Source: Cytophagales bacterium
Lineage (GTDB): Bacteria; Bacteroidota; Bacteroidia; Cytophagales; Cyclobacteriaceae
Length of the DNA stretch: 64,000 nucleotides
Assembly (NCBI GenBank): GCA_022360055.1
Contig: JAKSDO010000187.1
Span: forward strand, 124,001 to 188,000
Direction: 5' to 3'
Below, one piece after another: positions 27,675-37,120 of this stretch. The position numbers and the translations under genes were made by a program. Each line of letters opens with the position of its first letter. The stretch's first letter is position 1. The notes below the pieces were generated by a model. It ran no database searches, had not been told where the DNA came from, and saw only the letters and a program-made list of their open reading frames with translations.

Positions 27675-29131
27675 TTATATGCTTTATTGCAGGAGGCAGG
27701 GCAGCAGATCTAAAGCTGACAATACAGGAACTTAACCAGTCGTCTCTGGTTAAGGAGATCTACGTCGTTAGCCCGTACAAACCGGAACTTGATCGCGCCC
27801 ATTGGATTGAAGCGGAATCATTTGTAAAAACAAATACACTTAAAAAGGTCTGCGAAAAAGCATCGGCAGAATTTGTTATGTTCTACACAAAATCACTTCC
27901 GCTTAAACTTGGACAAAGCGGTCCGGAGCGAATGGCCAGAATGGCATCGGACGCCAATGCCGGGATGCTTTATTCCGATTATTTCGAATTGAAATCGGGC
28001 CGGTTACTGCCACATCCGGTGATCGATTATCAGGACGGCAGTCTTCGGGATGATTTTGACTTCGGTTCGCTGGTTTTATACAAAACCGAAGCTTTTACAG
28101 CAGCAGTGCAATCCATGAAAATTGAATACAACTTTGCCGCACTATATGAGCTGAGGTTAAAGATTTCCCGGGGATATAAGATCGTGAGAATGCCTGAACT
28201 CCTTTACACAGAGGTAGAAACCGATGTTCGGAATTCCGGTCGGAAAATGTTTGACTATGTCGACCCAAAAAACCGGGAATTACAGATTGAAATGGAGCAT
28301 GCCTTTACAGCGCACCTGACGGCGGCAGGAGCTTACCTGGAACCCAGGTTCAAAAAAATTGTTTTCGATCAATCCGATTTTCCTGTTGAGGCCTCAGTGA
28401 TTATTCCTGTGCGAAACCGTGAAAAAACCATCGGGGATGCCATTGGCTCAGTGCTTTCTCAAAAGGCGGATTTCGACTTCAACCTGATTGTTGTTGACAA
28501 TTTCTCTACGGACGGAACATCGGAAATTGTTAAATCTTATGCCTGTAAAGACAGCCGGGTCATTCATTTGATCCCCGTTCGAAATGATCTGGGAATTGGC
28601 GGTTGTTGGAATGCCGGCGCGGCTCATGAGCAATGCGGCAAATTTGCCATCCAGCTCGATAGCGATGATTTGTATATCGATGAAAATGTAATCACTCGAA
28701 TTGTACGCGCATTTTATGATCAGAATTGCGCTATGGTTATAGGCTCATATAAAATGGTGAATTTCAAGTTGGAAGAAATACCTCCCGGGCTCATCGATCA
28801 TAAAGAATGGACGCCGGACAACGGCAGGAATAATGCAATGCGCATCAACGGGCTTGGCGCACCCCGCGCATTTTACACTCCGGTATTGAAGGATGTAAAA
28901 GTGCCAAATACCAGTTACGGCGAAGATTATGCGCTGGGATTGAATATCAGCAGGTATTTCCAGATCGGGAGGATATATGAACCTTTGTATCTGTGCAGAA
29001 GATGGGAGGACAACTCCGATGCCGAACTAAATATCCAGCAGCTAAACGCTCATAATTTCTACAAGGATAAAATCCGGACCCTGGAATTCTGGGCTCGTCA
29101 GCAATACGTTAAGGCCGGCCAGCCGGTTTAA
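27668..29131 (+). CDS. Family 2 glycosyltransferase, tandem GT-A-like domains
   Basis: 487 residues from the ATG at 27668 (KIICFIAGGRAADLKLTIQE). Longer versions from 27578 or 27539 would add the residues of the 97-bp repeat; the 27539 ATG overlaps the amidase stop codon, so coupling through the repeat is possible. The C-terminal half (from about residue 240) is a classic GT2 domain: EASVIIPVRNREKTIGDAIG, a VVDNFSTDGT strand and an IQLDSDDLYID motif (DxD-like nucleotide-sugar site). The N-terminal ~220 residues look like a second, degenerate GT-A fold. No membrane helices, so it is cytoplasmic. Donor and acceptor are unknown. Confidence 0.88.
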   Translation: MKIICFIAGGRAADLKLTIQELNQSSLVKEIYVVSPYKPELDRAHWIEAESFVKTNTLKKVCEKASAEFVMFYTKSLPLKLGQSGPERMARMASDANAGMLYSDYFELKSGRLLPHPVIDYQDGSLRDDFDFGSLVLYKTEAFTAAVQSMKIEYNFAALYELRLKISRGYKIVRMPELLYTEVETDVRNSGRKMFDYVDPKNRELQIEMEHAFTAHLTAAGAYLEPRFKKIVFDQSDFPVEASVIIPVRNREKTIGDAIGSVLSQKADFDFNLIVVDNFSTDGTSEIVKSYACKDSRVIHLIPVRNDLGIGGCWNAGAAHEQCGKFAIQLDSDDLYIDENVITRIVRAFYDQNCAMVIGSYKMVNFKLEEIPPGLIDHKEWTPDNGRNNAMRINGLGAPRAFYTPVLKDVKVPNTSYGEDYALGLNISRYFQIGRIYEPLYLCRRWEDNSDAELNIQQLNAHNFYKDKIRTLEFWARQQYVKAGQPV

Positions 29132-29500
29132 ACAAGCGATCTGCGGCAAGCTTATCGTAGCGCAACTGGAGATAAAATCCTGCAAATTTTTAACTTGCCG
29201 GTATCGGATATCAAAAAACAACCAATAAAATCCGCGATTAGGAAGAGGACATTTCCCGACCATGCCCGCAATCAATTACTCCCTGAAAAAAGGATCGCAC
29301 TTTGTCGGTCATATAGCAACGATCAAGCTGAGCGTTTGAAGTCTTTACCATAGATTATTCCAGATTAATCGGGTTAAACTTGCGACAAAGAATATAATTT
29401 TAGACTTTGTAGGCCTCCGTGTTTTACCGGTGTTACTTTGTGGTTTTGCAAGATCACAAAACAACTTCCGGAATCACAAGGTTCATTGTGAATTTACGTC
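29132..29500 (+). other. Leader/promoter region of the DUF4922 operon
   Basis: 369 bp without a supported gene. It is AT-rich towards the right end. A TTG (near 29391) about 20 nt before a TAGACTTTG stretch (29411-29419) is a loose promoter match. The 29501 gene and the two after it are probably transcribed from this region. Confidence 0.4.
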
Positions 29501-30436
29501 ATGAATATATCCGAACAGGCAAGGCAGTTGATTTTAGACCAGCAAAATGAGTGGGAACTGGCCATGAAAAATTATGCGGGACTGAAGCATGTAAAAACAA
29601 GGAAACTGGCATTTGATGGATTTGATATGCTCGTTCAGTTCAATCCTGAAAGGATCCGATCGTCCGCAGCAAAAGTAGATGCAAAATCCGTAGAAGCCCG
29701 ACCGTGTTTTTTGTGCCGGCAAAATTTGCCAAAAGAGCAGAGAGGTATTTCCGTATTGAATAAATACAAGATTTTAGTAAATCCTTTCCCGATATTTCCG
29801 GAGCACCTCACCATTCCTTATGAAGATCATACGGATCAGCTCATCGAAGATAAATTTGGAGATATGCTGGATCTGGCAAAATTGCTGGAGGACTTTACTG
29901 TGTTTTACAACGGACCGAAATGCGGAGCCTCCGCTCCCGATCATTTTCATTTTCAAGCGGGGATCAAGCGGTTTATGCCCATTGAACACGACTATAAAAA
30001 AGGGCTTTTTTTTCGTGACTCAAAAAACATCGATCGCCTGGAAATTATCCAATGGTCCGATTATCTCAGAACAATCCTCACTTTTAGCGGAAGGGATAAA
30101 GATCTGATCAAAAAATCATTTTCAATGCTTTTTTCTGAATTGAAAACGCTGCAGCCCGCCGAGCCGGAACCCATGCTTAACATGCTGGCTTCATTTGAAG
30201 GCAGCCGCTGGACGGTTCATATTTTCCCACGAAAACTTCACCGGCCATGGCAATACTTCGAAACGGGGGAAAAGCAGATCTTATTGAGTCCGGCATCGGT
30301 GGATATGGGCGGGATTTTGATCACACCCCGCAAAGAAGACTTTGAAAAACTTACCATGCATGTTGCCCGGGATATTTTCGAGCAGGTCTGCCTGGGCGAA
30401 CCCGCTTTTGCCGGGATTGTAAATGATTTGTTTTAA
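29501..30436 (+). CDS. DUF4922 family, HIT-superfamily sugar-nucleotide phosphorylase-like protein
   Basis: A 311-residue cytoplasmic protein. The central part shows a GalT/GDP-glucose-phosphorylase-like HIT fold: RPCFLCRQNLPKEQRG (possible metal-binding Cys pair), NPFPIFPEHLTIPYEDH, and the nucleotide-binding His motif APDHFHFQAGIKRF near residues 146-159. Relatives (GDPGP1-type) phosphorolyse or transfer nucleotidyl groups on sugar nucleotides; the substrate here is not known. It lies 11 nt before a SpoIID/LytB gene and near an AmpG-like permease, which suggests a role with cell-wall sugars. Confidence 0.82.
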   Translation: MNISEQARQLILDQQNEWELAMKNYAGLKHVKTRKLAFDGFDMLVQFNPERIRSSAAKVDAKSVEARPCFLCRQNLPKEQRGISVLNKYKILVNPFPIFPEHLTIPYEDHTDQLIEDKFGDMLDLAKLLEDFTVFYNGPKCGASAPDHFHFQAGIKRFMPIEHDYKKGLFFRDSKNIDRLEIIQWSDYLRTILTFSGRDKDLIKKSFSMLFSELKTLQPAEPEPMLNMLASFEGSRWTVHIFPRKLHRPWQYFETGEKQILLSPASVDMGGILITPRKEDFEKLTMHVARDIFEQVCLGEPAFAGIVNDLF

Positions 30437-30447
30437 ATAAACAGAAA

Positions 30448-31788
30448 ATGAATGTACTAGAGGTTCCTACTGTTCGTGTCGGGATTATGTTCGAAAAGCA
30501 AATCCACTTTTCGCTTCACGGAACATTTAAAGATTCCAGGGGAGATATCACAACCGGTAAGTGGAAGATTTCTTATGAAACCGGAGGAATTTATTTGTCA
30601 AATGATCTTCATTCCTTTCAAATTGAGGAAGGTTTCGCATTGTTTCCTGTAGATGAAAAATCCTGTTCATTCACGTTGCATGATGTCACCATAGGCATTG
30701 GATTTCATTGGGAACGAAAAGAAGATCAGATTTTCAAGGGTATATTAAAGTTCATTATCGAGGGCCAAAAGATAACTGCCATCAATCAGCTTTCGGTCGA
30801 GGATTACCTCATCAGCGTAATTTCCTCTGAAATGAGGGCAACTTCCTCCGTGGAACTGCTCAAAGCCCATGCTGTGATCTCCAGAAGTTGGCTGCTGGCT
30901 CAAATAGAGAAAAACAAAGCCATAGGTGCTGCGCCAAAGGAGTATGTATCGTCAGTCGAAGCCAAAGGAGAACACATAAAATGGTACGACCGCGAGGATC
31001 ATGACAATTTTGATGTTTGCGCAGACGATCATTGCCAGCGATACCAGGGGATTACAAGAGCTTCCACAAAGCTTGTCGAACTGGCGGTCAGTGACACATT
31101 CGGGGAGATTTTGATCCATAACAATAAGATTTGCGATGCCCGGTTTTCCAAGTGTTGCGGAGGAATGGTGGAGGTCTTTGAAAGTGCCTGGGAGCCGGTC
31201 AATCACCCCTACCTCCGAAAACTGGTTGACGGAGAAAATAATCCACCTGGCTTTGACTTGAGTTTAGAGACGGAACATGCCGCAAAGCAATGGATTCTTG
31301 GACAGCCCGATGCTTTTTGCAATACACATGATAAAAAGGTGCTTTCTCAGGTGCTCAATGATTATGACCGGGAGACCAATGATTTCTTCCGGTGGAAAAT
31401 CCAGTATTCTCAAAAAAAAATCAGCGATTTGATCCGTAAAAAACTCGGTATCGATGTTGGTTTGGTTCGCGAATTTATTCCAATCGAACGGGGAACGTCG
31501 GGCCGTTTGATTAAGCTTAAAATCGTGGGAACCAAAAAGACGATGATCATTGGCAAAGAACTCGAAATCAGAAAAGCCCTGAGTGCATCTCATCTGTACA
31601 GCTCGGCTATCGTTTTTGAAACAAAGGAAATAAACGGAGAACGCGTATTTATCCTAAAAGGTGCCGGATGGGGCCATGGTGTTGGATTATGCCAGATCGG
31701 AGCTGCTGTTATGGGAGATAAAGGTTATGCCTACAATGAAATCCTGAGCCATTATTTTGTTGGAGCAAGGCTCGAGCAAAGGTACTAG
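30448..31788 (+). CDS. SpoIID/LytB domain protein
   Basis: 446 residues. The SpoIID core is clear: QLSVEDYLISVISSEMRATS (catalytic-type Glu as in SpoIID VxxxxEM), LLKAHAVISRSWLLAQIEK, YSKCCGG-like FSKCCGGMVEVFESAW, and near the C-terminus GAGWGHGVGLCQIGAAVMG. SpoIID proteins are lytic transglycosylases acting on glycan strands stripped of peptides, or amidase enhancers. No N-terminal signal peptide is evident at the ATG used, which is odd for an enzyme acting on the wall; it may work on imported fragments or use unusual export. It follows the DUF4922 gene by 11 nt. Confidence 0.9.
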   Translation: MNVLEVPTVRVGIMFEKQIHFSLHGTFKDSRGDITTGKWKISYETGGIYLSNDLHSFQIEEGFALFPVDEKSCSFTLHDVTIGIGFHWERKEDQIFKGILKFIIEGQKITAINQLSVEDYLISVISSEMRATSSVELLKAHAVISRSWLLAQIEKNKAIGAAPKEYVSSVEAKGEHIKWYDREDHDNFDVCADDHCQRYQGITRASTKLVELAVSDTFGEILIHNNKICDARFSKCCGGMVEVFESAWEPVNHPYLRKLVDGENNPPGFDLSLETEHAAKQWILGQPDAFCNTHDKKVLSQVLNDYDRETNDFFRWKIQYSQKKISDLIRKKLGIDVGLVREFIPIERGTSGRLIKLKIVGTKKTMIIGKELEIRKALSASHLYSSAIVFETKEINGERVFILKGAGWGHGVGLCQIGAAVMGDKGYAYNEILSHYFVGARLEQRY

Positions 31789-31953
31789 CCTGCAAGAAAA
31801 ATATGAACCGGGCGATTTGTGCGTTGACTCCCGGATTATTGCACTAAATTTCTCAAGAAAAAATAAGGATGCGAGCGCACATCAAACACGGGACATTTCT
31901 TATTTTTGAATTGATGAGAACAACGGATTTTTTTTGAAAAAAGACGCATACAA

Positions 31954-33795
31954 ATGGGTAAAAGGATCAGATCGCCATGGGCGTGGGTACCGAGCCTATA
32001 CTTCGCCGAGGGTATACCATATGTAGTAGTAATGACTGTCTCGGTCATCATGTACAAACGGCTTGGAATATCAAATACCGATATTGCGCTTTATACGAGC
32101 TGGCTTTACCTGCCCTGGGTAATCAAACCTTTCTGGAGCCCGTTTGTAGACTTGTTCAAAACAAAACGTTGGTGGATCATCATCATGCAATTATTTATTG
32201 GCGCCGGATTGGCCGGCATTGGATTTACCATACCCGCTCCGTCGTTTTTTCAATATACTTTGGTCTTTTTCTGGTTGATGGCATTCAGCTCGGCAACACA
32301 CGATATTGCCGCTGATGGCTTTTATATGCTTGGACTCGATGAACACAAGCAGGCATTTTTTGTTGGCATTCGCAGCACGTTCTATCGCATGGCCATGATC
32401 ACTGGTCAGGGTTTGTTAATCATTCTTGCCGGAACACTGGAATCTAAAACCGGACTCACACCGATACGATTCGAAATTTTGTCTTCAACCGACATTAATC
32501 CGGACAGGTGGAAATTAACCGATAAATCATTTACCGCAGAAGAGGGAGATCTTAAGTTTATAGTAGATAACCAAAGTCAACAAATCTCCACTGCTGTGCT
32601 TTCTGCCGACCAGGCTTATAAGCTGGAAAGCGATGTCGTCAAACTAAATGAAGCGAACGGATTTATTGAAAAGGAATTATCAAATTCGACGAAAACGCTT
32701 ACCTGGTGGTCTAAAACCGTTTCTATTCCATTGAAGACATGGCTTAAGGAGGTTTTGGATAAAGATACCGACGTTGCAAATGTTTCTTCAGATAATGTTG
32801 GTAATATCGGAGTCGTTGGCATTAGGCTATCCGCCCCGCCAGCGGCAGGAGCAAACGTTGTATTAAATCTCGGGCGAAAATCAGGAGATAAAAACTTCAA
32901 ACTGATTCATGGCGAGCGCTTGGTCTTTACAGAGCAAAACTGGCATAAGAACGCCTGGGTATTAATCCAGATTGATCCGAAATTGAATAAAGAGAGCGGC
33001 GCTATGTTCGAAGGCCTGTCCGGGAATATTCCGTTTGCCTGGTCCATTACTTTCTATGTGCTTTCGGGAATGTTCATTTTATTCTTTTTCTATCACCGCT
33101 TTATCTTACCTAGACCCGGGTCTGATGTTACCACATCCGAGGGGAAAAATATGTTCAGGGAATTTTTTAGCACGTTTATAAGTTTTTTCAAAAAAGATAA
33201 TTTGGGACCTGCACTGGCCTTCTTTTTGTTGTTCAGGCTGGGAGAAAGCCAGCTCGTAAAACTCGCCTCCCCTTTTTTACTGGATACGAGAGAACACAGC
33301 GGCCTGGGATTAACAACCAGTGAGGTAGGAATAATCTACGGAACCATAGGAATTATATTCCTCACGATCGGCGGCATTCTTGGGGGATACCTTGCCTCCA
33401 TAAAAGGACTGAAACACTGGATCTGGTGGATGACCATAGCCATAAACCTGCCAAACCTGGTTTATGTCTATCTTTCCTATGCAACACCATCCGACTTTTT
33501 GGTAATCGCTTCCTGTGTCGCCGTGGAACAATTCGGTTATGGTTTTGGATTTACAGCTTACATGCTGTTTATGATCCTGTTCGCCGAAGGCAAAAGTAAA
33601 ACCGCACATTTTGCTATATGTACCGGTTTAATGGCCCTGGGAATGATGGTACCGGGCATGATTTCAGGTTGGCTTCAGGAAATTATAGGATACAGGAATT
33701 TCTTCATTTGGGTAATTATTTGCACCCTTCCGGGCTTCTTTGTGATCAGGTTTCTCAAAATTGATCCGCAGTTTGGGATAAAGAAAGCTGAGTAG
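31954..33795 (+). CDS. AmpG-like MFS permease with large inserted extracytoplasmic loop
   Basis: 613 residues, far longer than ordinary MFS proteins. The N-terminal half matches AmpG-type muropeptide permeases (WVPSLYFAEGIPYVVVMTVS; TSWLYLPWVIKPFWSPFVD; ATHDIAADGFYM). Helices 1-5 or 6 end near residue 165. Then comes a soluble insertion of roughly 185 residues, and the remaining helices resume near residue 352 (FAWSITFYVLSGMFILFFF). The insertion ends in a beta motif like Calx-beta modules (GERLVFTEQNWHKNAWVLIQ). AmpG imports anhydro-muropeptides; the gene order (amidase, SpoIID, DUF4922) supports cell-wall salvage, but substrate is inferred. Confidence 0.85.
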   Translation: MGKRIRSPWAWVPSLYFAEGIPYVVVMTVSVIMYKRLGISNTDIALYTSWLYLPWVIKPFWSPFVDLFKTKRWWIIIMQLFIGAGLAGIGFTIPAPSFFQYTLVFFWLMAFSSATHDIAADGFYMLGLDEHKQAFFVGIRSTFYRMAMITGQGLLIILAGTLESKTGLTPIRFEILSSTDINPDRWKLTDKSFTAEEGDLKFIVDNQSQQISTAVLSADQAYKLESDVVKLNEANGFIEKELSNSTKTLTWWSKTVSIPLKTWLKEVLDKDTDVANVSSDNVGNIGVVGIRLSAPPAAGANVVLNLGRKSGDKNFKLIHGERLVFTEQNWHKNAWVLIQIDPKLNKESGAMFEGLSGNIPFAWSITFYVLSGMFILFFFYHRFILPRPGSDVTTSEGKNMFREFFSTFISFFKKDNLGPALAFFLLFRLGESQLVKLASPFLLDTREHSGLGLTTSEVGIIYGTIGIIFLTIGGILGGYLASIKGLKHWIWWMTIAINLPNLVYVYLSYATPSDFLVIASCVAVEQFGYGFGFTAYMLFMILFAEGKSKTAHFAICTGLMALGMMVPGMISGWLQEIIGYRNFFIWVIICTLPGFFVIRFLKIDPQFGIKKAE

Positions 33796-33839
33796 AAATT
33801 AAAGCCCGGGTTTTCAAAAATCTGCCGGATTTAAATTAA

Positions 33840-34415
33840 TCACTTCTTACGGATCGGTTTCTTGGGATATCGCTTCATCAGCTCTTTGACAACTTTTGGA
33901 ATATTGCGCTCCCTGGTTTTGGGATTATCATCAATTTCACCGGAAACAACACCTTGCCAAATCAGCTTTTTAGTTTTAGAGTCAAATACATCACAAACCA
34001 ATGTACCTACGGAGTAATCGTATTCGTGATATGTAGTGGTTGAGTAACCCATGCCCCAGCCCCAGCCGGCACCATAACCTCCGTACCAACCGTAAGGTCC
34101 ACCGCCGCCATAGTGGTTGGTATAGGCTTTGGCACCTTTTTTCTGATCTACAACAATAAACAGAGATACGATAATGTCGCCGTCCCTTTCGGTAACAGTT
34201 ATTCCTCTCTTTGCAAACTCTTTTCCAAAAGCCTGCTCAATTCGCTCTCTTTCAAGGCTATTCAATATTTTATCACTATCCTCCTGCCATCCGTAATAAC
34301 TCAAAGTTGTATGCCGGTCAAAATCTACCGTACCGTCTTTATCCGAGGTAATTTTTATACTTGAGCAAGACGAGAAGCATATAATGGCAATAAAAAAGAT
34401 AAAAACATTTCTCAT
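33840..34415 (-). CDS. DUF4136 family lipoprotein
   Basis: 191 residues from the ATG at 34415 (MRNVFIFFIAIICFSSCSS), which begins a lipoprotein signal with its Cys near residue 17; a 12-codon upstream extension is not signal-like. The body matches DUF4136 (DFDRHTTLSYYGW ... YSVGTLVCDVFDSKTKKLIW ... GVVSGEIDD). It carries a Gly/Tyr/Trp-rich segment in the middle (about residues 104-124). Periplasmic or outer-membrane location; function unknown. It is convergent with the AmpG-like gene. Confidence 0.85.
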   Translation of the reverse strand: MRNVFIFFIAIICFSSCSSIKITSDKDGTVDFDRHTTLSYYGWQEDSDKILNSLERERIEQAFGKEFAKRGITVTERDGDIIVSLFIVVDQKKGAKAYTNHYGGGGPYGWYGGYGAGWGWGMGYSTTTYHEYDYSVGTLVCDVFDSKTKKLIWQGVVSGEIDDNPKTRERNIPKVVKELMKRYPKKPIRKK

Positions 34416-34509
34416 TTGATGCGGTTTTTTAAGTCGGGCAATATTAAACAAAGAAAACGGAAAATATGCCAGAGCCGGAAATTTTATATCACGTATTTTA
34501 GAAAAAACA

Positions 34510-35214
34510 TCAATGACAGATCACAGCGTCATCCCGGACCTCAGATTGTTGTAATTGCGGACTGACATAAGGAATGCCCAGGTTCATTCCGCGGAGAATA
34601 AACAAAAAAGCTAAGATGACCATAAATGCAGGGATTGCTTTATTTATCGTTTTTCTTACTTTAAGACTAATGAAATTCCCTGCAACTGATACGATCAGCA
34701 TTATTGGAAATGTGCCCATTCCGAATATAAACATATAGATAGCTCCCGCCATGGAATCACCGGAAGCAATTGCCCCGGCGGCGGCAATATATACCAATCC
34801 ACAAGGCAAAAAACCATTTAGAAGTCCAATAAGGAATATGGATGATACGGATTTCCTGGTTAGAAGAACTCCAAATTTTCTTTTCAGAAAATTTGTAAAT
34901 CCGTAGGCGGGCTTCAGTAAATATAGTCTTTGTGAATATTTGGACGGCAACAAGACCATTAAGAGCATCAGGATGCCTGCTGCTATTGATACCGATTGTT
35001 GAAAGCCGGCAAGCGAAAGGCTTTGGCCGACCAACCCAAATACCAATCCTATTGCGCTATAGGTTGCTGCCCGGCCTACATTGTACAACACTCTTCCGCT
35101 TACGAGGTTGAATCGGTTTTTTTTCTGAACAGGCAACGCCAGGGCTATCGGTCCGCACATGCCAATGCAATGAAAGCTGCCAAAGAATCCGATGAGAAAA
35201 GCAGACCAGAGCAT
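34510..35214 (-). CDS. SafE/TauE-like membrane protein of the cbb3 oxidase locus
   Basis: A 234-residue inner-membrane protein with about six helices. It opens with the Cys motif FFGSFHCIGMCGPIALALP and has a second GLLNGFLPCGLVYIAAAGA motif, typical of the DsbD/UreH-like SafE subfamily encoded at the end of Bacteroidota cco operons. It likely helps copper supply or redox assembly of the oxidase; the specific activity is unproven. It starts 1 nt after the ccoH stop and is the last gene of the operon. Confidence 0.85.
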   Translation of the reverse strand: MLWSAFLIGFFGSFHCIGMCGPIALALPVQKKNRFNLVSGRVLYNVGRAATYSAIGLVFGLVGQSLSLAGFQQSVSIAAGILMLLMVLLPSKYSQRLYLLKPAYGFTNFLKRKFGVLLTRKSVSSIFLIGLLNGFLPCGLVYIAAAGAIASGDSMAGAIYMFIFGMGTFPIMLIVSVAGNFISLKVRKTINKAIPAFMVILAFLFILRGMNLGIPYVSPQLQQSEVRDDAVICH

Positions 35215-35215
35215 A

Positions 35216-35656
35216 TTACAAGGTAATTATCTTTTCATCATAGTATTCCCTTCCTGCGGAAATCCAGTAGATTTTCACTCTCCACATACCCTTTCTTAAA
35301 CTTCCCAAGGCAATTACCTGTTTTCCGTTTTCATCCGGATGAATATCAAAATTCTTATCCTGATCCGCATCCGACGGTCGATATAAATAAACTTCTCCCT
35401 GAATACCTTGGGTAATATGCGATTCCGGAAATTTTAGCTGAATATTTCGATCCTTGGGTGAAAAAGTAAAACCGATCGGCTCCCGTAATGACCTGGCATT
35501 CGTAATTTTATTGATCTGACTTTGGTATTCTATTTCCTGTTTGTAATAATCGTCCGCTACAAGATCAACTTTTTGGCGCATGAAGTAAAATACCATGGTC
35601 AAAGTCATGACCACAAAAGCCGTATACAACACAACTATTTTCCAGCCCCAGCTCAC
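35216..35656 (-). CDS. ccoH: FixH/CcoH family oxidase assembly protein
   Basis: A 146-residue protein with one N-terminal membrane helix (WKIVVLYTAFVVMTLTMVFY) and a periplasmic domain (EIEYQSQINKITNARSLREP; LRKGMWRVKIYWISAGREYY). It matches FixH, which is needed for assembly of the cbb3 oxidase. Its start overlaps the ccoG stop by 4 nt (ATGA), so it is translationally coupled. Confidence 0.88.
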   Translation of the reverse strand: MSWGWKIVVLYTAFVVMTLTMVFYFMRQKVDLVADDYYKQEIEYQSQINKITNARSLREPIGFTFSPKDRNIQLKFPESHITQGIQGEVYLYRPSDADQDKNFDIHPDENGKQVIALGSLRKGMWRVKIYWISAGREYYDEKIITL

Positions 35657-37071
35657 CTTTTATTTCCGGATACAGGTCCAACAAAATTAGTCTTGATTTC
35701 ATCAATGACTTTACCATCGGCAATGAGTTCTATTTCTATCCCGGTTTTCATCTGTTTGATATCCTTTCTTGCCAATTCTATAAAAAATACAGCATCCAAC
35801 CGATTCCCTGCTTCAAGTACAATGGATTCTTCACCGACCCGCTTAATTGTTGCATCCGCAAAATCTTTTACTTTCAGCTCAAGAGGTATTATGTGATTCG
35901 TCTTATTGATGAATTGAATGTTGTACAGGTTGCTGATCCGTTCATCGGCCTGCTCCTGGTACAGTTGGCCCGGTACCTTGAGAATTGTAGCTTCAACCTC
36001 CGTCCTTGTAAAAAGCATAAATGCAACGACAGATACCAGTAAGGTCAAAACCACTGTATAACCAATCACCCTTGTGGTAAAAATACGCTTTTTACCCTCC
36101 TTTATGATATTGTAAGAAGCATATTTGATCAGGCCCCTTGGCTTCCCGATTTTATCCATCACCTGGTCGCAGGCATCAATACAAGCTGTACAATTCACGC
36201 ATTCCAATTGAGTGCCATTGCGAATATCTATCCCCGTCGGACAGGCATGTACACATATTTTACAATCGATACAATCGCCTTTTCCATCCTGAACTTTACC
36301 TTTTTTCAATCTTCCCCTGGGCTCGCCTCTCAACCAGTCGTAAATGATGGCTATGCTGTTGTTTCCGAGAAATACCCCTTGCAATCTTCCATAAGGACAA
36401 ACAGCAATGCAGATCTGTTCCCGCAGGACGGAAAACACCATGTAAAAAATTCCGGTAAATACCATTAGAGCAATGAATCCGACCAGATTTTCAGCAGGAG
36501 GTTTGCTCACAATTTCCTGGAGTTTTTCTATTCCAATGATATAAGACAAGAAGGTGTGCGAAATAATCAAAGAGATCAATATAAAAATGAGGTGTTTTGA
36601 TCCCTTCTTAAAAATTTTTTCCCCGGTCCAGGGCGCTTTGTCCAATTTCCTTTGCTTAGCCGCATCTCCTTCGATCCAGTATTCAATTTTTCGGAAAACC
36701 ATTTCCATGAAAATCGTTTGAGGGCATGCCCATCCGCACCATACCCGACCAAAGACTACAGTAAACAAAACGACAAAAATAACCAGTGAAATCATAGAAA
36801 GCGCCACAATATGAAAATCCTGCGGCCACAGGTGAATCCCCAGAATGATGAATCTCCGCTCAAATACATCAATAAGCATAAATGGATCGCCATCTACTTT
36901 GATAAATGGCAATCCAAATAATATTGCCAGCAAGGCAATAGATACAAATATCCTGAGGTTGTGAAATCTTCCACCGGGCTTTTTGGGATAAACCCAAATT
37001 CGTTTGCCCTTTGCATCAACAGTCGCTATCGAATCCCGATACTCCTCATCAAATTGATATAAATCTTCCAT
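35653..37071 (-). CDS. ccoG: Cytochrome c oxidase accessory protein CcoG (FixG)
   Basis: A 472-residue polytopic iron-sulfur protein that assists copper reduction and assembly of cbb3 oxidase. Four to five helices hold a NapH-like CGWACPQTIFMEMVFRKIEY motif. Two 4Fe-4S clusters are marked by CIDCKICVHACPTGIDIR and CVNCTACIDACDQVMD (about residues 265-310). A C-terminal periplasmic immunoglobulin-like domain follows one more helix (VIGYTVVLTLLVSVVAFML). It sits between ccoP and ccoH in the usual order. Confidence 0.94.
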   Translation of the reverse strand: MEDLYQFDEEYRDSIATVDAKGKRIWVYPKKPGGRFHNLRIFVSIALLAILFGLPFIKVDGDPFMLIDVFERRFIILGIHLWPQDFHIVALSMISLVIFVVLFTVVFGRVWCGWACPQTIFMEMVFRKIEYWIEGDAAKQRKLDKAPWTGEKIFKKGSKHLIFILISLIISHTFLSYIIGIEKLQEIVSKPPAENLVGFIALMVFTGIFYMVFSVLREQICIAVCPYGRLQGVFLGNNSIAIIYDWLRGEPRGRLKKGKVQDGKGDCIDCKICVHACPTGIDIRNGTQLECVNCTACIDACDQVMDKIGKPRGLIKYASYNIIKEGKKRIFTTRVIGYTVVLTLLVSVVAFMLFTRTEVEATILKVPGQLYQEQADERISNLYNIQFINKTNHIIPLELKVKDFADATIKRVGEESIVLEAGNRLDAVFFIELARKDIKQMKTGIEIELIADGKVIDEIKTNFVGPVSGNKR

Positions 37072-37120
37072 CCTTCGTTTTAGAACAAATACTGATAGCT
37101 ACCACTATGTAGCCAATTAT

